Below, piece after piece: positions 10,991 to 20,287 of a stretch of DNA of 64,000 bases. How positions within the stretch are numbered: position 1 is the first letter of the stretch; the number at the start of each line of letters is the position of its first letter. The notes under the pieces were generated by a model that saw nothing but the letters and a program-made list of their open reading frames with translations, had not been told where the DNA came from and did no database searches. Origin of the DNA: Chaetomium olivaceum (lineage: Eukaryota > Ascomycota > Sordariomycetes > Sordariales > Chaetomiaceae); the NCBI GenBank assembly GCA_039881045.1, contig JAYWVB010000017.1:124001-188000 (forward strand), read 5' to 3'. The position numbers were made by a program, and so were the translations under genes.

Positions 10991-11288
10991 ATTGACTCTA
11001 TCGCCCTAGTCGTTTTCATCCTCTTGCGCAGCGGGCGGCGACGCCCCGCTCCTGGAGTTACGGAACTGCCTCGCATGACGTCGACGATGAAGCGCCGCGT
11101 GCCGCACCAGGCATCTGAAAAAGACAAAATCCTCCCCTTTGAACAACAACAAAGACCAGAAGCTGTCGTTCTTCCTTCAGATACAGTAAAAGGCAACTTT
11201 CGTGTAGTTAGATTGTCGCACCGTTCGCAACTTGTTCATTCTCAATCTTCTTGTTTGGTACCGGATTGATAACAGTGACTCTTTTCGG

Positions 11289-11290
<2 letters not shown>

Positions 11291-11325
<35 letters not shown>

Positions 11326-12240
11326 TTATTCCGCCCGGCGGGCCTAACCCGAAAGGGCAACTATCATGCAATCTACTAATACATATCCTAAAATGGATCC
11401 TGGTCTCATGAAGCCCGTACATAGTCGCTAGCGAAATCGGCTTCCGCTTTCCTCTCTCACATCTTTCTAGCGCACGGACCGTTTATGCATCTAGCCAACC
11501 ACACCGTGTGCCCTCGCACGCGCTTGTGTACCAGGCAGGATAGTGCAACAACGCAGTATTACGATGACCGTCAGCCAACCTGGACTGACAGCCAGAAATG
11601 GCTGCGGCAAGAAATGGCTGTTCTTACGATGACCGTCGTCAAATAATAAGCCGAATACGGCTCCAATGCAGTTCCATCAACGGCTAATAGATAAGAGAGG
11701 GCGCGGCTGATTCCTTGACCACAAGTGCCGGATAGCGATGGTTCCGGTTGCTGCTGCTCGACTGCCGACCCGCCTGTCGGGTCGTCTGCCGTCACCGAAT
11801 TTCGGGTACGGTCACCGTGTCGCTGAATGGACGATCCCAGCCACCACGCAGGGGCCATTGCTTCATCTTCAGGGCCTAAATCAGGGCACATTTTCTATTG
11901 GCCAATTTAGCCGCCAGAGCGTGCTATTTTTGATGCACCACTGACGGTCATGTGACCCTGTTGACTCGTTCAGTTGAGGTGGGCGCTTCCACTCCAGCGC
12001 AGCACCTCCCGGTGGCTGCAGCCATCCCCCAATGCACTCTCGGCGAGAGCGATCTGTACAGCATTCCGTAACATGGCGCCAAATCTTTCGCTCTCTCAAC
12101 ATCATCAGATTAGAGACATGATCCTGAGTAATTCGCTGACCGGTGTTCAGATTGCCGGCGTGGCTGGCTGCAGCTCACGCTCCATCCGCACCATCCGAAC
12201 AAACCTTCGATGCTTTGGAACAACTAAAGCGCCAGCGAAC
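11291..12240 (+). repeat. Left arm of a large inverted repeat (LINE end plus mariner 5' part)
   Basis: Starting with an (AC)n tract at 11291-11322, this arm holds the minus-strand LINE 3' end (to about 11424), an unclassified spacer, and from about 11890 the 5' part of a mariner element. Read in reverse complement, the same order appears in 23210-19335. Examples are GCGCGGCTGATTCCTTGACC near 11700 against its complement near 19840, and CATGTGACCCTGTTGAC near 11950 against 19620. The arms differ by scattered substitutions. The right arm has extra LINE sequence and a pogo-like insertion. Confidence 0.7.
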
Positions 12241-13050
12241 GGGGTTGGACGCCCAAAGAGCATTACGCCGCCCATGCTACGTGCATTACGCGACCGATTG
12301 ATCGAGAAGCCGCACATGTACCAGGACGAGATGGTTGTGTTCCTCTGGGACGAGTTCAACATCTTGGTAACAATGCACAGTATCGGCAGAGCTCTGAAAG
12401 GAGTGGGTTGGTCCAAAAAAGCCGTACGCCGCGTTGCGCAAGAACGAAACGCGGATCTGCGAGACATCTACCTCCACAATCTCTCCGAGTTTCGCTCTTA
12501 CCATCTGGTCTACATTGACGAGTCAGGTTGTGACAGGAGGGTTGGATTCAGGCGCACCGGATGGTCTCCCTTGGGGGTATCACCGGTACAAATCGCTCGA
12601 TTCCACCGTGGCCGGAGGTACCAGATTCTCCCGGCATATGCGCAAGGCGGTATTGTTCTGGCTCAGGTGTTCCAAGGCTCCACGGACAGTATTGTGTTCG
12701 AGCAGTTTATCGAGCAGCTGCTTCCCCATTGCGGGAAATGGCCCGAACCGAAATCGGTTCTCATAATGGACAATGCTTCATTCCATCGCTCGGATAGAAT
12801 TGATCAGCTCTGTGCTGTAGCCGGAGTGAAACTTCTCTATCTACCTCCTTACTCACCAGACTTAAACCCAATCGAGGAGTTCTTTGCGGAGCTGAAGGCA
12901 TTCATTAAGCGGAACTGGCAGCTTTATGGAGATCTTCCACATCAAGACTTCGGAGCATTCCTGGAGTGGTGTGTTAACACCGTGGGAGCAAGGGAGTCAA
13001 GCGCAGCAGGACATTTTCGCAACGCCGGGCTTTGCATTGAAGAACCGTAG
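12073..13050 (+). CDS. Tc1/mariner-type transposase (DD34E)
   Basis: 325 aa from the ATG at 12073. An open frame extends 33 codons upstream without recognisable sequence. The N-terminus carries helix-turn-helix DNA-binding motifs (SLSQHHQIRDMI onward, then GRPKSITPPMLRALRD). The DDE catalytic core is complete: YIDESG (first D), LIMDNASFHR (second D) and SPDLNPIEEFF (E), with 34 residues between D2 and E. No internal stop is visible. The element's 5' flank (ATTGGCCAATTTAG at about 11890) also occurs in the inverted remnant near 19680. I could not find a matching inverted repeat after the stop, so its 3' end may be lost or overlapped by the next gene. It cuts and pastes DNA in the nucleus. Confidence 0.82.
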   Translation: MAPNLSLSQHHQIRDMILSNSLTGVQIAGVAGCSSRSIRTIRTNLRCFGTTKAPANGVGRPKSITPPMLRALRDRLIEKPHMYQDEMVVFLWDEFNILVTMHSIGRALKGVGWSKKAVRRVAQERNADLRDIYLHNLSEFRSYHLVYIDESGCDRRVGFRRTGWSPLGVSPVQIARFHRGRRYQILPAYAQGGIVLAQVFQGSTDSIVFEQFIEQLLPHCGKWPEPKSVLIMDNASFHRSDRIDQLCAVAGVKLLYLPPYSPDLNPIEEFFAELKAFIKRNWQLYGDLPHQDFGAFLEWCVNTVGARESSAAGHFRNAGLCIEEP

Positions 13051-13119
13051 TACCCATATCGTATAGTTACATAGATTACCTTATCTTTAGACCAAGCACT
13101 CGCATCTAAACTAAAAGTT

Positions 13120-14529
13120 TTATTGCTGAGCCCACGTACCAATGTCACTAACAAACCGCCGAGCAATGCCTCTCTTCACGCCATTGTCTATATAAAACGC
13201 CGCATCTTGGTCCTTGAAGACCTGCTCAAGGTCCAGACCATCGGCCAGTGTCAAATCACAAGCCTTCCAGTACTCTATCTTCAGAGCCTCATCACTGACC
13301 TGTGAACATTGCCAATCGCAGTACCGCTTAACGGCAATATCACGCAACCCTGGTATTTCAAGCCGAGCAGAATGATCACATGAAACTAGTCCTGTGGATT
13401 CAGGTGTTGCTGGTACCGAACTCAGCGTTGAGGCCTGAGGGGTGGCAGGCATAACGTTGGTGATGTTGATGGGTGGAAAGTTAGCCTGGGAGGCCCCTTG
13501 CTTCCTTTGCCGCTCCGCATACTGCGCTTCCTCAGCATACAGCTGTTCGCGTATTTCATGTGACATATCGTCGTGGGATTGTAAACTGCAACCTTGTTCT
13601 ACGCATTTGATGAGGTTTCTCAGGTGGTGAGTCCTTAGCTTGTAGTGCCTGTTTCCAATGGAGTCGCGCCAGCAGTATGGTCCTAGGTGGCAAGGTGGCC
13701 CAGGGCATCGCATCAGATTATACACTTCACGCCAGATGGATGGATAGCCTGAGACTTCTTCGGCATCAAGCTGCATGGCTCGCTCGGAGAGCATCCGGTC
13801 GGAGGTGGACGAAAACACTCGCTTGGTACCCTGCCGCGCTGTTGCGTTCCGCGATCGGCTCGTCTCGACGTACTTGAATGACATCTGGATTCTGAGCTTC
13901 TTCCCGGCACGAAACAGTCTACTCCATGCCTGGAGCTGCCTCTCTAGGATGGCCCACTCAATGTCCAGTTCGTCAAACCGCTTGACGAGGTCGCGCTCCG
14001 AGCGATCCGTGACGGATATCACGACATTGGTTTCTTCGGCCTTGTATGCCTTATTCGGTAGGAGCTTTTTATCGAGAAGCTTCTCGAGCTTGGGCTGCAG
14101 AAATACATCCCAGAAAGCGTGAGGCACAAGAACCAGGTCCTGCTCGGTGTCTTTCGCGGCTATTCTATTATTAATTGTCAACTTCCACTCGATGGAATAG
14201 TGAATACAAGTAGGTGGATGTTCGTCGTATGCCAAGTCTTCACGCCAGTTAGCCAGCTGTACAAATGACAGTCCCCGATCGCGTCGCGCCGTGCTTTGGC
14301 TTGCCAAGGCGACATCGTCGACATCGACGTCCGTTGACGGCGAGGTTTCGGACGATAAAAGGTCGGTCGGAGTGTCGGTCGTGTAATCGGCGAGCGAATC
14401 GGGAGGCTCGGACGATGGCCAAACGACAAAGTCGTCAAATGCGAAAGAGTTCGGATGTGTCATGGCTGCTTGCTCAGGCAGTGTTTGCTCGGCAATCGGT
14501 AGGACGCAATGACCTAGGTTCTGTGACAT
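13120..14529 (-). CDS. Unknown 469-aa protein inside the transposon island
   Basis: Single uninterrupted frame, 469 aa. The first 100 residues are acidic and low-complexity (P, S, T, D). The centre is globular and charged, with a Cys cluster CPGPPCHLGPYCW followed by a basic patch (RHYKLRTHHLRNLIKC). A disordered linker comes next, then an acidic C-terminal part with YCDWQC. The Cys/His-rich middle could bind zinc or nucleic acid, but I do not recognise the family and will not assign a function. It ends only 70 bp from the mariner transposase stop and is transcribed toward it. It shares a 472-bp divergent promoter region with the NLR. Being intact inside an arm-flanked island, it may be cargo or a second mobile-element protein. 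Confidence 0.6.
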   Translation of the reverse strand: MSQNLGHCVLPIAEQTLPEQAAMTHPNSFAFDDFVVWPSSEPPDSLADYTTDTPTDLLSSETSPSTDVDVDDVALASQSTARRDRGLSFVQLANWREDLAYDEHPPTCIHYSIEWKLTINNRIAAKDTEQDLVLVPHAFWDVFLQPKLEKLLDKKLLPNKAYKAEETNVVISVTDRSERDLVKRFDELDIEWAILERQLQAWSRLFRAGKKLRIQMSFKYVETSRSRNATARQGTKRVFSSTSDRMLSERAMQLDAEEVSGYPSIWREVYNLMRCPGPPCHLGPYCWRDSIGNRHYKLRTHHLRNLIKCVEQGCSLQSHDDMSHEIREQLYAEEAQYAERQRKQGASQANFPPINITNVMPATPQASTLSSVPATPESTGLVSCDHSARLEIPGLRDIAVKRYCDWQCSQVSDEALKIEYWKACDLTLADGLDLEQVFKDQDAAFYIDNGVKRGIARRFVSDIGTWAQQ

Positions 14530-15001
14530 TGTGAACTATTGCTCGCATTGCTGAAGCCGAATAGTTCAGCATCCTTGTGGCCACGTGACGAGCCAGTCGC
14601 TGCTAAATTTAGCTCGTGCCAGAATCCCGGCTTGGACATTGAGGGTCCTGGAAGTCGGGCCCTTGTGCGCACTCCGACTTTGCGGACTCCATACGATCAT
14701 CGGATCAAGCAATTTGACAGGCCGAGCAAGGTTGTGAACGATCGTACTCTCGCCGTTGATGACATGATGGTTCATCGACAATGAGTGGATTAAAGCGGCC
14801 ACGACGAACCCCGCGCTGGGCTAGCCCCGTGTAATTGGGTCGAGGGAGCTACGTTGGGCGGCGGTTGGGCAGCTCGACGCCCTTCCTCTCCAAACCTTAC
14901 GATCTTTGGACAGACTGCTGTAGCCACGATTCTCCATCGCTCTCTCGAACCAATTCCTCAATTCGTACCATACGTCAATCGTTCCGTTATTTCCCGGCAC
15001 G
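14530..15001. other. Divergent promoter region between the unknown gene and the NLR
   Basis: 472 bp between starts at 14529 (-) and 15002 (+). I see no repeat or conserved operator. Short frames in it overlap the NLR 5' region and are not credible genes. Confidence 0.45.
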
Positions 15002-18000
15002 ATGGAGGGTCTCGGGGCCGCCGCAAGCGCCATCGCCGTCGTCGAGCTGGCCGCCAAGATTGCTTCCCTCTGTCTTGAGTACACGTCCGCCGTCAAGAGC
15101 GCCAGATCCGACATTGAGCGCTTGCGAAAACATACCGAAAACCTGAGAACAACCGCTAACGAGGCGCAAAAGCTTCTCCATAGTCCACATGGAGCTCGGC
15201 TCGAGGCGTCGCAAAAGCTGTGCGAAGCCCTTAACAACACCCGCTCGCAGCTTGATGATATCGCCACGAAACTGGAAGCGAAACTACAGGGCCGCACAGG
15301 GAAGGCGATGAGACGCGTGGGGCTGCGAGCCTTTGGGTGGCCGTTTGAGAGCAAGGATGTGGACAAGATCATTGCGAACCTTCAGCGGGACCAAGACTCC
15401 TTTTCCGCCGCTCTTCAAATAGATCAAACGTATGCGCAAGCCTCATACCTTGGTTAATACATAGCTAACAGTAATTTCCAGCACCGAAATTCTCGATATC
15501 CACTCTAAGATCGACCTAACAGCGCTCCCGGTCGCAAGCGGCGCGGCCTCCGATTCGCACGCCGAGGAGCACAACGCACGTTGCCACCCCGACACCCGGA
15601 CCAAGCTCCTTCGCCAGATCCGGGAGTGGGCAAGCGATCCTCAAGCCGAGAACATATTCTGGCTGAACGGCATGGCAGGAACAGGAAAATCCACCATCTC
15701 CCGGACCGTGGCCACCTCGTTCGCGAAAGACGGCCTACTTGGCGCGAGCTTTTTCTTCAAACGGGGAGAGGGCGACCGTGGCAACGCTGGCTTGGTTTTC
15801 CCTACCATTGCTCGCCAGCTTGTACACAAAATTCCTACCCTGGTGCCTTCTATCAGAGAGGCCATTGATGCCGACCCGGACATTCCCAAGAGAGCACTAA
15901 GGGACCAGTTCGAGAAGCTCATCCTCCATCCGCTCGGCTGCATTCAGCGCACCACGGCAATCGTGGTCATCATTGACGCTCTTGACGAATGTGATGGAGA
16001 CAAGGACGTCAAGACTATCATCTCACTGTTCGCACAAGCAAGCGTCGTACGCTCCGTACCTTTGAGGATTTTCATCACCAGTCGGCCTGAGCTGCCTATC
16101 CGCCTTGGTTTTAAGGACGTCCAGGGAAAATACCAAGGCTTAGCTCTACACCAAATCCCAGAGCAAGTTGTGGAACAGGACATATCCACATTTTTGGCGT
16201 ATGAGCTCACGCGAATCAAGGATGAATATAACGGACAAGTGCCACTAGGTTGGCCGGGCGAAAATGACATTCGAACTCTCGCTCAGATGGCTGTCCCACT
16301 GTTCATTTTTGCCTCAACCGTCTGTCGTTTTGTGGACGATCAGGGAAGGTCGAACCCTGCCAAACGACTAAAGAAAGTTTTGGAATACCGGACGGCAGCT
16401 CGCAATTCCACGCTCGACAAACTCGACGCCACATATCTCCCCATCCTCGACCAGCTCACCTCTGGACGTACCGATCAGGACAAGGCCGAAGTGCTAGCCG
16501 AGTTCCGAAGTATCGTTGGCCCTATTATACTCCTTGCTCAGCCGCTCTCAGTACGGTCACTAGGACAACTTTTAGATGTCGAATGCGAAAACGTCCACGC
16601 ATTGCTCAACTCTCTCCACTCCGTCCTTGATATCCCCTCAGTGGACGATGCCCCAGTCAGGCTCTTTCACCTATCCTTCCGCGACTTTCTGGTTGACCCG
16701 GCCAAGCGTACCAAGAATGAGTTTTGGATCGACGAGGTAGAATATCACAAGACGCTTACGGAAAGATGCATCCAACTGATGGACCAATGCCTGGGACAAG
16801 ATCTCTGCTGTTTAAAGGTGCCGGGAATGCTGCGGTCAGAGCTCGACCAGCAGACTATCAACGCCCACCTGCCGCCTGAAGTTCAATACGCCTGTCAGTA
16901 CTGGGTCCACCACCTAAAGGAAAGCAAATATAATATGGAGGACGATGGCCCAGTCCACGCCTTCCTAACAAACCATCTCCTTCATTGGCTTGAGGTTTTG
17001 TCTCTCCTGGGAAGGCTCTCTGATGGAGTGTTGTTGATAAGAACGCTTCTGCACGCTACCCAGGTCAGTTAATAATACCGTTATAATGCTGTATAGTAAC
17101 TAATTATTGCTAGCTATAGCCGGATACAGCTCCTAATTTTGTTGACTTCTTGAACGATGCAGAAAAATTTATTCGCAGTCATGGAGCGATTATGGAACGG
17201 GCTCCATTACAGATATACGGTTCTGCACTTGTCTTCAGTCCAACCTTAAGTCGGGTCAGAAAGCAGCAGTGGAAGAAGAGGCTATCGTTTATCAAATCCG
17301 TCGCAGGTATTAATGACCACTGGGGTACGCTCCAACAGACGCTCGAGGGGCATAGCGATTGGGTCACGGCGGTAGCGTTCTCAGCGGATGGCAAAACGCT
17401 TGCGTCAGGTTCGCGCGACAAGACCATCCGGCTCTGGGATGCGGTCACGGGCACGCTCCAACAGACGCTCGAGGGGCATAGCGATTGGGTCACGGCGGTA
17501 GCGTTCTCAGCGGATGGCAAAACGCTTGCGTCAGGTTCGCACGACAAGACCATCCGGCTCTGGGATGCGGTCACGGGCACGCTCCAACAGACGCTCGAGG
17601 GGCATAGCGATTGGGTCACGGCGGTAGCGTTCTCAGCGGATGGCAAAACGCTTGCGTCAGGTTCGCACGACAAGACCATCCGGCTCTGGGATGCGGTCAC
17701 GGGCACGCTCCAACAGACGCTCGAGGGGCATAGCGATTCGGTCACGGCGGTAGCGTTCTCAGCGGATGGCAAAACGCTTGCGTCAGGTTCGCACGACAAG
17801 ACCATCCGGCTCTGGGATGCGGTCACGGGCACGCTCCAACAGACGCTCGAGGGGCATAGCGATTCGGTCAGGGCGGTAGCGTTCTCAGCGGATGGCAAAA
17901 CGCTTGCGTCAGGTTCGCACGACAAGACCATCCGGCTCTGGGATGCGGTCACGGGCACGCTCCAACAGACGCTCGAGGGGCATAGCGATTGGGTCAGGGC

Positions 18001-19108
18001 GGTAGCGTTCTCAGCGGATGGCAAAACGCTTGCGTCAGGTTCGGACGACAAGACCATCCGGCTCTGGGATGCGGTCACGGGCACGCTCCAACAGACGCTC
18101 GAGGGGCATAGCGATTCGGTCACGGCGGTAGCGTTCTCAGCGGATGGCAAAACGCTTGCGTCAGGTTCGCACGACAAGACCATCCGGCTCTGGGATGCGG
18201 TCACGGGCACGCTCCAACAGACGCTCGAGGGGCATAGCGATTCGGTCACGGCGGTAGCGTTCTCAGCGGATGGCAAAACGCTTGCGTCAGGTTCGCACGA
18301 CAAGACCATCCGGCTCTGGGATGCGGTCACGGGCACGCTCCAACAGACGCTCGAGGGGCATAGCGATTGGGTCAGGGCGGTAGCGTTCTCAGCGGATGGC
18401 AAAACGCTTGCGTCAGGTTCGCACGACAATACCATCCGGCTCTGGGATGCGGTCACGGGCACGCTCCAACAGACGCTCGAGGGGCATAGCGATTGGGTCA
18501 GGGCGGTAGCGTTCTCAGCGGATGGCAAAACGCTTGCGTCAGGTTCGGACGACAATACCATCCGGCTCTGGGATGCGGTCACGGGCACGCTCCAACAGAC
18601 GCTCGAGGGGCATAGCGATTGGGTCACGGCGGTAGCGTTCTCAGCGGATGGCAAAACGCTTGCGTCAGGTTCGGACGACAATACCATCCGGCTCTGGGAT
18701 GCGGTCACGGGCACGCTCCAACAGACGCTCGAGGGGCATAGCAATTCGGTCACGGCGGTAGCGTTCTCAGCGGATGGCAAAACGCTTGCGTCAGGTTCGG
18801 ACGACAAGACCATCCGGCTCTGGGATGCGGTCACGGGCACGCTCCAACAGACGCTCGAGGGGCATAGCGGTTCGGTCAGGGCGGTAGCGTTGTCGTTAGA
18901 TGGGAACTCAGGCTTAGACGCCTCTAAAAACCAGGGACTAGGAGGCGATATTCTCTTTATCAATGGCGAATGGATTACCAGGGGTGGAAAGAATCTTCTC
19001 TGGCTTCCTCCGAATTACCGGGCAACGTGCACATCAGTGTACAACCATACATTGGTCCTAGGGTTTGCCTCTGGGCAAGTGACATTCTTCCAGATTGTTT
19101 CCGCTTAG
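15002..19108 (+). CDS. NLR-type receptor: helical N-domain, NACHT, WD40 repeats
   Basis: Exons 15002-15429, 15482-17063 and 17120-19108 join in phase (introns 52 and 56 nt, GT-AG) to 1332 aa. Residues 1-142 form a helical N-terminal domain of the SesA/HeLo-like type found on fungal NLRs. The NACHT domain has Walker A GMAGTGKST at about residue 206 and Walker B VVIIDALDEC at about 305. From residue 740, twelve 42-aa WD40 units and a degenerate thirteenth are followed by a unique C-terminus. This matches the STAND receptors behind heterokaryon incompatibility and allorecognition in fungi (Podospora HET-E/HET-D architecture, although those have a HET N-domain). The expected action is cytosolic: ligand sensing by the WD40 propellers, NACHT oligomerisation and activation of the N-terminal effector. 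The ligand is unknown. Confidence in the gene is high. Confidence 0.92.
17327..18838 (+). repeat. Twelve tandem 126-bp WD40-coding units
   Basis: Exactly 12 x 126 bp. By eye the units differ only at codons 11, 12, 14, 30 and 32 of the 42-codon unit (counted from TLQQ). In order the residues are DWTRK, DWTHK, DWTHK, DSTHK, DSRHK, DWRDK, DSTHK, DSTHK, DWRHN, DWRDN, DWTDN and NSTDK. A partial thirteenth unit reads G, S, R at 11, 12 and 14. I see no synonymous difference between units. This indicates concerted exchange plus selection on surface residues. Confidence 0.92.
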
Positions 19109-19334
19109 TAATGAATACTATATATTTTTGATATATTTTGTTCAAGTGAAGGGTCTGGGAGAAACGTTTCCTTTATGCTACTTAGTTTTCGCCACTTACG
19201 CAAATGATGACAAGTACGTCTTTGCCACTCCCTGGCACCTCAGACGATTTGAGGTAACATGCAAGGGTCGTACACCTACCGAGCCCCCGTAGTGGACACC
19301 TATGCCGCACTTACATCCGGCAGTCTTCAGCTCT

Positions 19335-19690
19335 CTCGGGCTTCCAACCCCGTTGGCTGGCGCTTTACTTGTCCCAAAGCATCGAAGGCTGGTCGAATCG
19401 TGCGGATGGAGCGCAGCCAACTACGCTGGCAATCTGAAACTGGTCAACGAATTGTTCAGAATCATGTCTCGGATCCGATGACGTTGAGAGAGCGGAAAAT
19501 TGGCGCCATGCTGCGGAATACTTTACTGCAATCGCAAAGAGTTCAGTGCTACTTGTATGGCTGTGAAAAACCTGTGAAGTGCCGTAGAGGCCCTCCCCTC
19601 GACAGAATGCGTCAACAGGGTCACATGACCTATGTGTGGAGTTTCAAATTAGCACGATCGCGCGACTAAATTGGCCAATGCTCTGGAGAT
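19335..19690 (-). pseudogene. Mariner transposase remnant, N-terminal part
   Basis: Reverse complement of this stretch matches the 5' flank and first codons of the transposase at 12073. The shared segment includes a LRCFGT(S/T)KAPANGV peptide and the upstream CATGTGACCCTGTTGAC-type sequence. Homology stops near 19335, inside the DNA-binding region, so the catalytic domain is missing. Substitutions and small indels break the frame. It is the distal part of the right inverted arm. Confidence 0.7.
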
Positions 19691-20287
19691 GAAAACAACA
19701 GTCCCTGCGGCGATGCTAGGATCTTGTGTGCCCCACCTTAGAGGGACTGAGGCCGACAGCAGACAGCTAGATGGGCGGGCCGACAGTTGAGAAGATGCAG
19801 CCGGAACTATCGCCATCCAAGATATTTGGTCAAGGGATCAGCCGCGCCCTCTCTTATCTATTAACACGTTGGTGGAAACTGTAATGGAGTCGGATTCGCA
19901 TTAAAATTTGTCGGCAGTCATCGTAATGACCGTCATTTCTTGCCACAGCCACTTTTTGCTGACAGTCCAGATTGATTACCAGGTTGGCTAACAGTTCCCG
20001 GTTGGCTTACAATCATCGTAACACAGCGTGTACACGAGCGCGTGCGAGGGCACACGGTATGGATGGTTAGATGCATAAATGGTCCGTGCGACAGAAAGAT
20101 GTGAAAGAGAAAAGCGGAAGCTGATTTCGCTAGCGACTGGGCAGACATGTCTCCCGCTGCCGATGCGAGATGGCTCAAGGAACGAAGCCTTTAGTGTGAC
20201 GCTGGGCTCCAGGTCGGAGCAAAACCCGTTCTCAGGCGAGCTTGCGGCTATTGGGTACGCGTTGAGGTTGATTCGAAATATCAGGTA

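Noticed and set aside
17327..18838. Regular direct repeats that could suggest a CRISPR-like array
   Set aside because: Units are contiguous 126-bp coding repeats in a eukaryotic gene without unique spacers.
17179..18963. A 594-codon open frame antisense to the WD40 repeats
   Set aside because: Every unit repeats the same codon set, so an antisense frame stays open by construction. It has no domain and no splice logic.
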